Positions 7,768-16,454 of a DNA stretch of 64,000 nt are shown in pieces. This DNA is from Streptomyces cellulosae (GTDB lineage Bacteria; Actinomycetota; Actinomycetes; Streptomycetales; Streptomycetaceae). The position numbers and the translations under genes were made by a program. Under the pieces are notes generated by a model. The model saw only the letters and a program-made list of their open reading frames with translations. It made no database searches and had not been told where the DNA came from. Position 1 is the first letter of the stretch. The number at the start of each line of letters is the position of its first letter. The stretch lies in assembly GCF_000721105.1 (NCBI RefSeq), contig NZ_JOEV01000028.1, positions 115,300 through 179,299 of the forward strand, written 5' to 3'.

Positions 7768-9198
7768 ATGCCACCCCATCTCTCTGCGGACCACCCCGCC
7801 GCCCCACCGCCAGGACGCGGCTCGGTCGACGCGCTCATATCGCAGGCGCGCCGGCTCAAGGGCGAGGTGGACGCCGTGCGACGGGACACGCGGCCGGACG
7901 GCCCGGACCCGCGGGACCGATGGCAGCGTGCGCTGTACGACCTGGCGCTGCACCAACTCGACGACCTGGACGAGCACTTGGCGCAGCTGCGGGACGGCCC
8001 GCCGCCCGTGCCCGCCTCCCCCGAGGCGGCGCCCGCCGCCCTGACCGCGCCACCCGCTCCCCGGCGCGGCTCGCTGCTCAGCCGGGTCGGCAGCGCGGAG
8101 TGGAACCTCCTGACGGACGAAGCCAGTTGGTCCGGCGAGTTCTATCAGATCCTGGGCCGAGACCCGGCCGCGCCCCCGCTGACCCTCGACGAGCTGCCCT
8201 CCCTGGTGCTGGACGACGATCGGCCGAAGCTGACCGCGATGGTCACCGACTGCCTCGTCGACGCCAAGCCCATCGACGGGGAGTTCCGCGTCGCACGCCC
8301 GGACGGTGACGTTCGGACCGTGCACATGATGGGCGAGCCCGTGCTCGACACTGACGGCAGCACCGCCTCGATGTGGGCCGTGCTGCGGGACGTCAGCGAA
8401 CTGCGCCGCAGCCAACGGACGGTGGACGAGACCCGTGACTCGTTACAGCGTCACCGGCACCGCGCGCAGACCGAGCACCGGCTCGCGGTCGAGCTGCAGG
8501 AAGCCGTGCTGCCGCCGTGGCGCGGCTCCCTGCGGCTCCCGCACCAGGGCACCGAGACGCTCGACCTCGCGGCCCACTACCTGCCGTCGTCGACGAGCGC
8601 ACTCATCGGCGGCGACTGGTATGACGCCCTCGAACTCGCCGGCGGCGAGACCCTGCTCAGCGTCGGCGACCTCACCGGTCACGGAGTCGCCGTGACCTCG
8701 GGCATGGCGACCCTGCTGGGCGCCGTCCGCGGCATGGCGATGGCCGGCGCCCAGCCGGGTCAGCTCATGGCCTGGCTGAACCAGTTGCTCGACGCCACCG
8801 TGCAACCGGCGCTCGGCAGCGCGGTGTGCTGCCGCTACCGGCCCGGGACGCGCACCCTGGTCTGGGCGCAGGCCGGACACCCCGCCCCGCTGCTGTTCCG
8901 CGACGGGACGGGGCGCAGGCTGGCGGCACCGGCCGGTGTGCTGCTCGGCGCGACCTCCGGCGCCGTCTACGAGCAGGCCGAGGAGAGCCTGCGTCCGGAC
9001 GACCTTCTCCTGCTGCACACCGACGGGCTGGTGCCCGGGCACGGCCGCACCGAGTCCGTGAACCGTCTCCTCGACCTGGCCCCCCGATTCGGCGAGGCAC
9101 GTACCGCACAGGACTGCGTGCGGATGATCGTGGAGGAGTTCGGCGAGGCCGAGCGCGAGGACGACGGGTGTGTGCTCGTCGCCAGGGTGACGTCGTAG
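7768..9198 (+). CDS. PAS-SpoIIE PP2C serine phosphatase
   Basis: A 476-residue cytoplasmic signalling protein. Residues ~20-75 form a helical, probably coiled segment. Residues ~105-215 form a PAS-like fold ('WSGEFYQILGRDPAAPPLTLDELPSLVLDDDR', '...DGEFRVARPDGDVRTVHM'). A linker helix leads to a SpoIIE/RsbU phosphatase domain (~235-476) beginning 'AVELQEAVLPP'. Metal-binding motifs are 'IGGDWYDAL' and 'VGDLTGHG', with a final 'REDDGCVLVARV'. Such proteins dephosphorylate anti-anti-sigma factors in Streptomyces stress networks; no anti-sigma partner gene is adjacent. The ATG is preceded by GGAG at a 6-base spacing. Confidence 0.9.
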   Translation: MPPHLSADHPAAPPPGRGSVDALISQARRLKGEVDAVRRDTRPDGPDPRDRWQRALYDLALHQLDDLDEHLAQLRDGPPPVPASPEAAPAALTAPPAPRRGSLLSRVGSAEWNLLTDEASWSGEFYQILGRDPAAPPLTLDELPSLVLDDDRPKLTAMVTDCLVDAKPIDGEFRVARPDGDVRTVHMMGEPVLDTDGSTASMWAVLRDVSELRRSQRTVDETRDSLQRHRHRAQTEHRLAVELQEAVLPPWRGSLRLPHQGTETLDLAAHYLPSSTSALIGGDWYDALELAGGETLLSVGDLTGHGVAVTSGMATLLGAVRGMAMAGAQPGQLMAWLNQLLDATVQPALGSAVCCRYRPGTRTLVWAQAGHPAPLLFRDGTGRRLAAPAGVLLGATSGAVYEQAEESLRPDDLLLLHTDGLVPGHGRTESVNRLLDLAPRFGEARTAQDCVRMIVEEFGEAEREDDGCVLVARVTS

Positions 9199-9220
9199 AA
9201 CCACGCCGGCACGGTTGTCC

Positions 9221-10714
9221 TCATGCCGAGGCGCTGTTGCCGCCCCTGCCCTTCGGCTTCGGCAGCGCCAGTCTGATCTCCTCGCGCAGCTCGTGGATCC
9301 TCGGGTAGGTGGAGTACGCGGCGGTCAGCCGGTACATCTGGCCCAGCCGGTCCCAGGTGCGGCGTGAGGAGTTCGACCCCATCGCCATCAGGGCCAGCCG
9401 GGCGTACCGGTCCGCCTGTTCGGGGTCGTCCGCGATGAAGCAGGCGGAGGCCATGGACAGGTGATCGAAGATCTTCGACCGTTCCCGGCCGTCGTTGCGC
9501 AGGGCCAGCGCCTTCTCCGCGTAGTGCTGGGCGTGCACGGCCGCGCCCGGCTCGTGCTCGGCCAGCGTCCGGTAGGCCAGGGCCTGCATGCCGTACAGGT
9601 CCTCCTCCTTGAAGGTCTGCATCCAGCTCGGCGGTGGCACGTCGCCCCGGTCCGAGACGAAGAGGTCCTCCGCCTGTCCGAGGGTGCGGCGCATGGCCTG
9701 GCCCTTGCCCATGGACGCCTGGGCCCAGGCCTCGATGGTGTGGAGCATCGCCCTGGTGCGGGGCAGCACCTCCTCGCCGGAGCCCGACTGGGCGAGCTTC
9801 ATCAGGTCGAGCGCGTCGTCGGGCCGGCCCAGGTGCACCATCTGGCGAGCCGCTCGGGAGAGCGCCTCCCCGGCGCGGGGCCGGTCGCCGCCCTCTCTCG
9901 CGGCATGGGCGGCGATGACGAAGTACTTCTGGGCCGTGGGTTCCAGGCCGACGTCGTGCGACATCCAGCCCGCGAGGACGGCGAGGTTGGCGGCGACGCC
10001 CCACAGGCGCCGCTGCAGATGGTCGGGGTGTCGGTAGGCGAGCATGCCGCCCACCTCGTTGAGCTGGCCCACGACCGCCTTGCGCTGCAGCCCGCCGCCG
10101 CGGGCCGCGTCCCAGGCCCGGAAGACTTCGACGGCGCGTTCCAGTTCCTCGATCTCCTGCGACCCGATGGGAGCGGCCTCGTAGCGGTCGAACCCGGCGG
10201 GGTCGGCATGCAGGGGGTCGTCGAACTGGGGAGCGTCGGCGGTCAGGGCCGGATCGGTGTGCAGCCAGTCGTACATGGCGCTGCTGAGTGCGGATCCCGC
10301 GGCGAGCGCGGCGCCCGCGCCCACCAAGCCGCGTCGGTTGAGCATGAGGTCCATTCCCGTGAATTCGGTGAGGACCGCAGCAGTCCGCTCGGGCGCCCAC
10401 GGCACTCCGTCGGGATCTTCCGTACTCCCGCCGCGTGGCCGTTTCCCCGCACGCCCGTGCCGGACCAGACCGAGGTCCTCGATGGTCACGACACGGCCGA
10501 GACGCTCGGTGAACAGGGCCGCCAGCACCCGCGGCACCGGATCGCGCGGGATCTCTCCCATGTCGATCCACCGCCGCACCCGGGAGGTGTCGGTCGCCAG
10601 CTGGGGGTGGCCCATGGCCGCCGCCTGCTTGTTGACCAGCCTCGCGAGTTCACCTTTGGACCAGCCGGCCAGGCCGAACAGGTCCGCAAGGCGGGTGTTG
10701 GGTTCTCCGCTCAC
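9221..10714 (-). CDS. NsdA-like TPR regulator of differentiation
   Basis: A 497-residue protein starting 'MSGEPNTRLADLFGLAGWSKGELARLVNKQA', closely resembling the NsdA/NsdB family that negatively affects sporulation and antibiotic production in Streptomyces. The first ~70 residues look like a DNA-binding helix-turn-helix ('GELARLVNKQA...DTSRVRRWIDMGEIPRDPVPRVLAALF'). Residues ~150-490 are helical TPR-like repeats ('GDRPRAGEALSRAARQMVHLGRPDDALDLMKLAQSGSG'). There is no transmembrane segment. It is divergent from an aminoglycoside-phosphotransferase-like gene, with three direct repeats in the shared spacer. Whether this is the NsdA orthologue or a paralogue cannot be told from one sequence. Confidence 0.85.
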   Translation of the reverse strand: MSGEPNTRLADLFGLAGWSKGELARLVNKQAAAMGHPQLATDTSRVRRWIDMGEIPRDPVPRVLAALFTERLGRVVTIEDLGLVRHGRAGKRPRGGSTEDPDGVPWAPERTAAVLTEFTGMDLMLNRRGLVGAGAALAAGSALSSAMYDWLHTDPALTADAPQFDDPLHADPAGFDRYEAAPIGSQEIEELERAVEVFRAWDAARGGGLQRKAVVGQLNEVGGMLAYRHPDHLQRRLWGVAANLAVLAGWMSHDVGLEPTAQKYFVIAAHAAREGGDRPRAGEALSRAARQMVHLGRPDDALDLMKLAQSGSGEEVLPRTRAMLHTIEAWAQASMGKGQAMRRTLGQAEDLFVSDRGDVPPPSWMQTFKEEDLYGMQALAYRTLAEHEPGAAVHAQHYAEKALALRNDGRERSKIFDHLSMASACFIADDPEQADRYARLALMAMGSNSSRRTWDRLGQMYRLTAAYSTYPRIHELREEIRLALPKPKGRGGNSASA

Positions 10715-10776
10715 ATCAAGCCCCCAGGTTCTCGGCTGAGTTGACAGTAGCCCGGTGAGAGTTGCCGGGCGACTAT

Positions 10777-10804
10777 TCGCCAGGGTTCGCCAGGCCTCGC
10801 CAGA
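10777..10804. promoter_or_regulatory. Three direct repeats of TCGCCAGG, period 10 bp
   Basis: TCGCCAGG occurs at 10777-10784 and 10787-10794, and TCGCCAGA at 10797-10804. All three fall on the same face of the helix. They lie in the 245-bp spacer between the divergent NsdA-like and APH-like genes, a likely place for a cooperatively binding regulator. Confidence 0.5.
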
Positions 10805-10959
10805 TGGTGTGCCAGTGGCCGACGGGTGTCAGGTAGGAACGCGCCACCCCGACCCGGTCGCCTTCTGGCAACAACGGATGCATTCCCCAGGGTGCACCGG
10901 GGGGACCGGGCCGGGCAGCGCACTGTCGTCGCAGGCACACGAAGGGATCTGTTTCGCCC

Positions 10960-12099
10960 ATGTACGCAGCATCGTCCTCCGTGTCCGCCCCACCCAGGTC
11001 GCTGCACCCCCGCCCGGCGGGCGGCGGCCCCTACCTCGACCCCGCGCGTCCGGCCGCCTCCGTGCTCGGTGCGGGCAGGACGCGGCGCGTTGCGGGGCTC
11101 GGCACCCAACCGCTCAGCGGGAGACTCGACTTGTCCGGCCCTCAGGGCGCCCAGCTGCGCACGGCGATCGCCTCGGTGCACCGGATCTGCCCGGAGTTCG
11201 CCCCGGTGCAGGTGCTGCGGCGCAGCGGCCGCTCCGTGCTCCTGGTCGGTACGACGGGACGCAGCACCGCCGTCGCCAAGTGTTTACTGGACCACTCGCC
11301 CGCCTGGACCGAGCGGATCCGCCACGAGATAGCCGCGTACCGCTCGTTCGTCCGGCACCGTCCTCCGGTGCGCGTGCCGAGACTGATCGCGGCGGACCCG
11401 GACAACTGCACCCTCGTCATCGAGCGGATGCCCGGACGGGTGGCGGCACTGCACCGGCACCCGGCGGAGGCCCCGCCCCGCGCGGACATCAGGGCGGCGC
11501 TCGGCGCGGTCTGCCGGCTGAACGCCTGGCGGCCGCCGGCGGGCACCTTCGACGCCCCGCTGGACTACGCGACCCGCATCAACCGCTACCACGAGCTCGG
11601 GCTGCTCACCGACCGGGACCTCGGTGACCTGCAGAAGCTGCTGCACGGCATCGCTGCGTCCGCGGGCCGGCACGGCATGGGCCAGTTCTGCCACGGAGAC
11701 GCCCTCCTGTCGAACATCCTTCTGTCACCGGCCGGTCCAGTGCTGGTGGACTGGGAGCACGCGGGCTGGTATCTGCCGGGGTACGACCTCGCGACGCTGT
11801 GGTCGGTCCTCGGGGACGCCCCGGTGGCCCGGCGGCAGATCAGCCAGATGGCGCAGTCGGCGGGTCCGGCTTCACGGGACGCGTTCCTGGTGAATCTGAT
11901 GCTCGTCCTGACGCGGGAGATCCGTACCTACGAGACGGTCGTGCAGCGTTCGATGCACGACACGACCCCGGCGGCACCGGGAGTGGCCCACCAGGGTGCT
12001 GCGCCGTCCGGTGAGGAACAGCGGCTGCTGCTGAGGCGGCTGCACGACGACTGCCAGCTGGCCCGCCGGGCCGTGCGCGCTGCGGTCGGCACTCGCTGA
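10960..12099 (+). CDS. APH/choline-kinase-like phosphotransferase
   Basis: A 379-residue protein. After a poorly conserved N-terminal ~110 residues it shows the aminoglycoside phosphotransferase fold: a nucleotide-binding strand with 'STAVAKCLL', the Brenner-type catalytic motif '[15 protein letters not shown]' (HGDxxxxN) and the metal-binding 'VLVDWEHAG'. The last ~90 residues are helical. It is cytoplasmic. The substrate is unknown; this family includes antibiotic, choline and small-metabolite kinases, and there is no resistance context. It is divergent from the NsdA-like gene and followed by a strong hairpin at 12105-12148. Confidence 0.8.
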   Translation: MYAASSSVSAPPRSLHPRPAGGGPYLDPARPAASVLGAGRTRRVAGLGTQPLSGRLDLSGPQGAQLRTAIASVHRICPEFAPVQVLRRSGRSVLLVGTTGRSTAVAKCLLDHSPAWTERIRHEIAAYRSFVRHRPPVRVPRLIAADPDNCTLVIERMPGRVAALHRHPAEAPPRADIRAALGAVCRLNAWRPPAGTFDAPLDYATRINRYHELGLLTDRDLGDLQKLLHGIAASAGRHGMGQFCHGDALLSNILLSPAGPVLVDWEHAGWYLPGYDLATLWSVLGDAPVARRQISQMAQSAGPASRDAFLVNLMLVLTREIRTYETVVQRSMHDTTPAAPGVAHQGAAPSGEEQRLLLRRLHDDCQLARRAVRAAVGTR

Positions 12100-12104
12100 C
12101 GGGG

Positions 12105-12148
12105 ACGAAGGTCCGCGGCGCGCTGGGGGGCGTACCGCGGACCTTCGT
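12105..12148 (+). terminator. Strong 14-bp hairpin
   Basis: The perfect arms at 12105-12118 (ACGAAGGTCCGCGG) and 12135-12148 flank a 16-base loop, six bases after the stop of the phosphotransferase gene. It lacks a T tract, as in most Streptomyces terminators. Confidence 0.65.
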
Positions 12149-12358
12149 AATGCCGCGGCAGGCCCGTGAGGCGGCCACCGGTGTACGCCACTGACGCCCC
12201 GCAGGACCGGGAACCTGCGCCACGAAAATCCCGTGGACCCGGATTGACATGGGAAATCAGCTGTCGCTGGGCATGATTGACGGTCGTAGGCAAGCCGGTA
12301 CCACTGACGCACGTCCGGCCCCCTACGGTTCATCGCCCGTCCGTCCCAGGAGGCTGCA

Positions 12359-14341
12359 TTGCGAGGATCCGCCACCGACCGCGACCGAGCCGCCGGGCCC
12401 AGACGCATCCGAAGAACCTCGGGCATCCTGGGCTCGGCGGCGTTGCTCCTGCCGCTGCTCGGCGCCGCCCCGTCCGATGCGCAGTCGTCCGCGGCACAGA
12501 CGTCCGCGCGGGCGCTCCAGTCGGCGTTCGCGTCCGCCGCCGCCGAGTACCACGTGCCGCCCAGCGTGCTCCTGGGCGTCTCCTACCTCCAGTCCCGCTG
12601 GGATGCGCACGGCGGGGCGCCGAGCGTGACCGGCGGCTACGGCCCGATGCACCTGACCGACGCCCGCACCGCGCTCGCCGACGCGCCGCCCCACCACAGC
12701 GACGGCACGGAGGACGCCCGCGGCGACAGCGCCCGCGCGCCGCTGCACCCGCAGACGGAACTCCCGGAGAGCTCCGCGCTCCCGGCCCGGCTCAGGACGT
12801 TGCCGAGAGCCGCCGAGCTGACCGGCCTGCCCGCCGAGCGGCTGCGCACCGACCCCGCCGCGAACGTGGCCGGCGGTGCGGCCCTCCTCGCCGCCGCGCA
12901 GAAGGACCTCGGTGAACCGCTGAGCGCGGACCCGGCCCACTGGTACGGGGCGGTGGCCCGTTTCTCCGGTGCCGACGACGGCGCGACGGCCGCCGCGTAC
13001 GCGAACGACGTGTACGACGTGCTGCGCACCGGCGAGGAGCGCACCACCGACGCCGGCCAGCAGATCGCGCTGGCCCCCCAGCCGGGCCTGGCCCCCGACA
13101 CCGGGCAGCTCACCCGAACGGGTCTGCGCACCCGGAAGGCCGCCGCCGCGGAGTGCCCGCAGACCGTGTCCTGCGAGTGGATCCCGGCTCCCTACGAGGA
13201 GTTCGGCGAGGGCGACTACGGCAACCACGACCTGGGCGACCGGCCGGCCTCACAGAGCATCAGGTACATCGTCATCCACGACACGGAAGGGGCCTGGGAG
13301 GGAGTCCTCAACCTCGTGCGGGACCCGTCCTATGTGTCGTGGAACTACACCCTGCGCTCCACGGACGGCCATATCGCCCAGCATGTGAAGGCGAAGGACG
13401 TGGCCTGGCACTCGGGCAACTGGTACGTCAACGCCAAGTCGATCGGGCTGGAGCACGAAGGCTTCCTGGCGAACCCGGACGCCTGGTACACGGAGGCGAT
13501 GTACCGGTCGTCGGCGCGGCTCGTGGCGTACCTGGCGAAGAAGTACGGCATCCCGCTGGACCGACAGCACATCCTCGGCCACGACACCGTGCCCGGTCCG
13601 ACCGGGTCGACCATCCCCGGCATGCACACCGACCCGGGCCCGTACTGGGACTGGCGGCACTACTTCGAACTGCTCGGACGCCCCTTGGAACCCGGTGCCG
13701 GCGGGAACGGCGGGCTGGTGACGATCCGCCCGGACTACGCCACCAACCAGCCCGTGTACACGGGGTGCGCGGCCGCGGGCCGGCCCTGCGCGGCCCACGG
13801 CTCCAGCGAGGTGCGGCTCTACTCCGACCACGACGAGAAGTCCGCCCTGATCAAGGACATCGGCCTGGGCACCATCCCGACGACGGACGTGAACGACCTG
13901 TCCTCGCGGGTCTCCACGGGCCAGCAGTACGCGGTCGCCGACCGGTACGGCGACTGGACGGCCATCTGGTACCTGGGCCAGAAGGCCTGGTTCAAGGACC
14001 CGAAGAAGAACCCGGCGGCGGTGCCCGCGATCGGCCGGGTGGTGACGCCGAAGGCCCCTCTGACGAGCGTCCCGGTGTACGGGCGGGCCTATCCGGAGGC
14101 CTCGGCCTATCCGACGGGAGTGCCCGCGCAGACCCTGTCACCGCTGCCGTACCGACTGCTCAAGGATCAGAAGTACGTGGTCGGCGACGAACTGCCGGGC
14201 GAGTACTTCTACGCCGTCACCTTCGCGACCGGCTCGCACCGGGTGGTGACCGGCAAGGACCTCTACTACGAGATCCAGTTCGGCCACCGGGTGGCGTTCG
14301 TACGGGCCGCCGACGTGCGGGTGGAGCAGTCCGGCGGGTAG
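12359..14341 (+). CDS. Secreted N-acetylmuramoyl-L-alanine amidase
   Basis: The start is the TTG at 12359, five bases after AGGAGG. A signal peptide spans residues 1 to about 42 (ends 'GAAPSDAQS'). Residues ~50-225 form a lysozyme-like/transglycosylase-like helical domain ('YHVPPSVLLGVSYLQSRWDAHGGAPS'). Residues ~300-440 carry the Amidase_2 zinc hydrolase: 'IRYIVIHDTEG' (first His ligand), 'VAWHSGNWYVNAKSIGLEHEG' and 'GHDTVPGPTGSTIPGMHTDPGPYWDW' (later His/Asp ligands). The C-terminal ~200 residues contain SH3-like strands. It cleaves the bond between MurNAc and the stem peptide in the cell wall. The combination with an N-terminal helical domain suggests wall binding or glycan trimming. Confidence 0.9.
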   Translation: MRGSATDRDRAAGPRRIRRTSGILGSAALLLPLLGAAPSDAQSSAAQTSARALQSAFASAAAEYHVPPSVLLGVSYLQSRWDAHGGAPSVTGGYGPMHLTDARTALADAPPHHSDGTEDARGDSARAPLHPQTELPESSALPARLRTLPRAAELTGLPAERLRTDPAANVAGGAALLAAAQKDLGEPLSADPAHWYGAVARFSGADDGATAAAYANDVYDVLRTGEERTTDAGQQIALAPQPGLAPDTGQLTRTGLRTRKAAAAECPQTVSCEWIPAPYEEFGEGDYGNHDLGDRPASQSIRYIVIHDTEGAWEGVLNLVRDPSYVSWNYTLRSTDGHIAQHVKAKDVAWHSGNWYVNAKSIGLEHEGFLANPDAWYTEAMYRSSARLVAYLAKKYGIPLDRQHILGHDTVPGPTGSTIPGMHTDPGPYWDWRHYFELLGRPLEPGAGGNGGLVTIRPDYATNQPVYTGCAAAGRPCAAHGSSEVRLYSDHDEKSALIKDIGLGTIPTTDVNDLSSRVSTGQQYAVADRYGDWTAIWYLGQKAWFKDPKKNPAAVPAIGRVVTPKAPLTSVPVYGRAYPEASAYPTGVPAQTLSPLPYRLLKDQKYVVGDELPGEYFYAVTFATGSHRVVTGKDLYYEIQFGHRVAFVRAADVRVEQSGG

Positions 14342-14346
14342 CCGCC

Positions 14347-14844
14347 TCAGCCCTGCTGGAAAAGCTCCGCCGGGAGCGGCTTCAGCAGGGCGTACAGGTC
14401 GTCGGTGATGGGGCGGTCCCAGGTGGCGATGGTCACCAGGACATTGTCGCTGCGGTCGAACTGCACGCAGGAGACGCGGCTCTCGGAGAGCTTCAGACGG
14501 CGCACGATCAGGAGGTTGTCGCCCTGCATCACCGGCATGTCCTCCACGCCGACGACGGTCACCTCCTCGTCGTTCTCCAGGGCCAGCAGGAGCTGTCCGA
14601 CCTCGAAGGGGACCTCGCCCTCGGCGACGTCACGGGCCGGTGAGCCCTCCGGCAGATTGCCGATGATCATCGCGGGGCCACGGCCGCCGAACAGGTCGTA
14701 CCGCAGGTACAGGCCCTGGCAGCTGCCGTCGGGGGCGGGCAGCAGACCGGCGTTCAGATTGCCGGGCCAGTCGCTCGGGTCCATGGCCAGGACGTCGAAG
14801 TCGGGCCCGGCGGGAGTGGCGCTGCGGCGGCGGAGGAACGACAT
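14347..14844 (-). CDS. Conserved hypothetical protein
   Basis: A 165-residue soluble protein from the ATG at 14844. No clear ribosome site precedes it, and a longer in-frame start exists at 14988. It opens with a basic stretch 'MSFLRRRSATPAGPDFDVLAMDPSDWPGNLNAGLLPAPDG' and continues as alternating strands and helices ('GPAMIIGNLPEG', 'FEVGQLLLALENDEEVTVVGVEDMPVMQGDNLLIVRRLKL'). I do not recognise a characterised domain. Third-position GC supports coding. It is convergent with the amidase, with only five bases between stops, and stands downstream of a universal stress protein gene on the same strand. Confidence 0.7.
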   Translation of the reverse strand: MSFLRRRSATPAGPDFDVLAMDPSDWPGNLNAGLLPAPDGSCQGLYLRYDLFGGRGPAMIIGNLPEGSPARDVAEGEVPFEVGQLLLALENDEEVTVVGVEDMPVMQGDNLLIVRRLKLSESRVSCVQFDRSDNVLVTIATWDRPITDDLYALLKPLPAELFQQG

Positions 14845-15037
14845 GTCGCCATGGTACGTGGCCGTGGGGGCTCCGTGCCGTGCGGGCGGCGCTCCGCGTA
14901 CCGGCGACGGCGTTCGTGACGGCGTTCGTGAGGACGTCCCTGAGGACGGGCCGTCCCGGTCCGGTTGCCGCAGGACGGTGGGCGGCACTCCCGCAGCGGG
15001 TGTGGCTGGGGGTACGCCGTCGCCCAGGAGAGCCGGC

Positions 15038-15928
15038 TCACTCCTGCGGCGGAGCGGGTGGGACCACCGCCACCGGGGCGGCCGCGTGGAGGAGGACGGC
15101 GTGGGTGACGGAGCCGAGCAGTCGGGCGGGGGCGAGCAGGCGCCGTCGGTGACGGCCCACGACGACCAGGTCGGCGTCCTTCGACGCGGCGACGAGATGT
15201 CCGGCCGCGTCGCCCGGGGCCACGTACGGCTCGGTGCGGACTCCGGGGTGCCGGGCGCGGTGCGGGGCGAGGAAGCCCTCGGCGAGCGTGCGGGTCTCCC
15301 TCTCGACGGCGTCCTGGTCGATCACCGGGGGCACGAAGTCGCCGGGGGCCGCCCAGGTCTGCACGGGCCAGGTGTACGCCGCGACGACCTGGAGGCGGGC
15401 TCCGCGCAGGGCCGCCTCGGTGAAGGCGAAGGCGAGCGTGGCCTCGTCCGGGCTGTCGACCTTGAGGCCGACGACGACGCGCGGACCAGGTGGGGCGTAG
15501 GTCTCACCGTGCACCTCGCGCCCGGGGCGGGGCACCACCACGACGGGGCATTCGGCGTCGCGCGCGGCGGCCATGCCGTTGGAACCCAGCAGCAGGCTGG
15601 CGAACCCGCCGCGGCCACGGGAGCCGAGCACCAACAGTTGGGCGGTGGCACCGAGTTCGGGCAGCAGAGCGGCCGACGCCCCGTCCAGGGCGACGTACTC
15701 GGTCCCGGGCCGGTCGGGCCGGGCCTCCAGACGCGTGCGGACCTGGTCGAGTACCGGGTCGTCGGCCGCCGCGACCGGCACGTCGGCCCGGGCCCACGCG
15801 GCGTACTGCCGCACGTGGACCACCCGCAGCGACGCCCCGCGCCGGCGGGCCGTGTCGAGGGCCCAGTCCAGGGCCCGCAGACTGTCGTCCGACCCGTCGA
15901 CCGCCGCGATCACCGGCAGAGCGTCCAT
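15038..15928 (-). CDS. Tandem universal stress protein (UspA x2)
   Basis: A 296-residue protein with two UspA domains. The first (~1-140) starts 'LPVIAAVDGSDDSLRALDWALDTARRRGASLRVVHVR' and has the ATP-binding 'GSRGRGGFASLLLGSNGMAAARDAECPVVVVP'. The second (~150-290) starts 'PRVVVGLKVDSPDEATLAFAFTEAALRGARLQVVAAY' and ends 'VVGRHRRRLLAPARLLGSVTHAVLLHAAAPVAVVPP'. The G-2x-G-9x-G-(S/T) signature is clear in the first domain and degenerate in the second. It acts in the cytoplasm, generally in dormancy or redox stress. It is single, with no obvious partner. Confidence 0.92.
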   Translation of the reverse strand: MDALPVIAAVDGSDDSLRALDWALDTARRRGASLRVVHVRQYAAWARADVPVAAADDPVLDQVRTRLEARPDRPGTEYVALDGASAALLPELGATAQLLVLGSRGRGGFASLLLGSNGMAAARDAECPVVVVPRPGREVHGETYAPPGPRVVVGLKVDSPDEATLAFAFTEAALRGARLQVVAAYTWPVQTWAAPGDFVPPVIDQDAVERETRTLAEGFLAPHRARHPGVRTEPYVAPGDAAGHLVAASKDADLVVVGRHRRRLLAPARLLGSVTHAVLLHAAAPVAVVPPAPPQE

Positions 15929-16060
15929 GGGGTTCCCCGCTTCCGGAGGTACGGCCTCGCGCTTCCTGGGGCCAGCCTTGCTCAGGCCGTGGCCCCAGGA
16001 GAGCGCTGGAGGTCGCGTGTCCGGAAAAACGCGCGGAACACCGCCGGATCGGCCCGGCGC

Positions 16061-16135
16061 CTCAGGTCCCGCGTTTCAGGTCCCGTCCTCAGGTCCCGCG
16101 TTTCAGGTCCCGTCCTCAGGTCCCACGTCTCAGGT
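16061..16135. repeat. 27-bp tandem repeat overlapping a stop codon
   Basis: Two perfect 27-base units (16061-16087 and 16088-16114) are followed by a third, diverged one. Each unit is built of two half-units containing TCAGGTCCC. The third copy covers the last codons and stop of the DUF397 gene (stop at 16130-16132), so the array looks like reiteration of that gene's 3' end. Confidence 0.9.
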
Positions 16136-16372
16136 GAGGTCGAACTCCCCTTCCCGCGCTCCCGACACGAACGCGCCCCACTCCGCGGGCGTGAAGATCA
16201 GGGAGGGGCTCTCCGGGCGGCCGCTGTTGCGCATCGCGATGAATCCCTCGACAAAGGCGATCTGGACATCCCCCAGGCCACGGCTGCTGGAGTGCCATTC
16301 GGCGTTGCTGAGGTCCAGCTCGGGCTTGTCCCAGCCCATGAGCGGCTGCTGCTGGATGGTGGTCTCGGCCAC
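16130..16372 (-). CDS. DUF397 protein
   Basis: An 80-residue protein with the full DUF397 pattern: 'WDKPELDLSNAEWHSSSRGLGDVQIAFVEGFIAMRNSGRPESPSLIFTPAEWGAFVSGAREGEFDL'. DUF397 proteins in Streptomyces usually sit next to an XRE helix-turn-helix protein (BldB/AbaA-type pairs) and modulate development or antibiotic production. Here no such partner is adjacent, so it is an orphan copy. The 3' end runs into a 27-bp tandem repeat that repeats the final codons and stop. Confidence 0.92.
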   Translation of the reverse strand: MAETTIQQQPLMGWDKPELDLSNAEWHSSSRGLGDVQIAFVEGFIAMRNSGRPESPSLIFTPAEWGAFVSGAREGEFDLT

Positions 16373-16454
16373 GTCCTGCTCCTCCCGATTGCGTCGTCCG
16401 CGGCCAGCCTAGCGATCGGTTCCTGGCGCCGACAGGCCACGTGAGGCGGACCTT

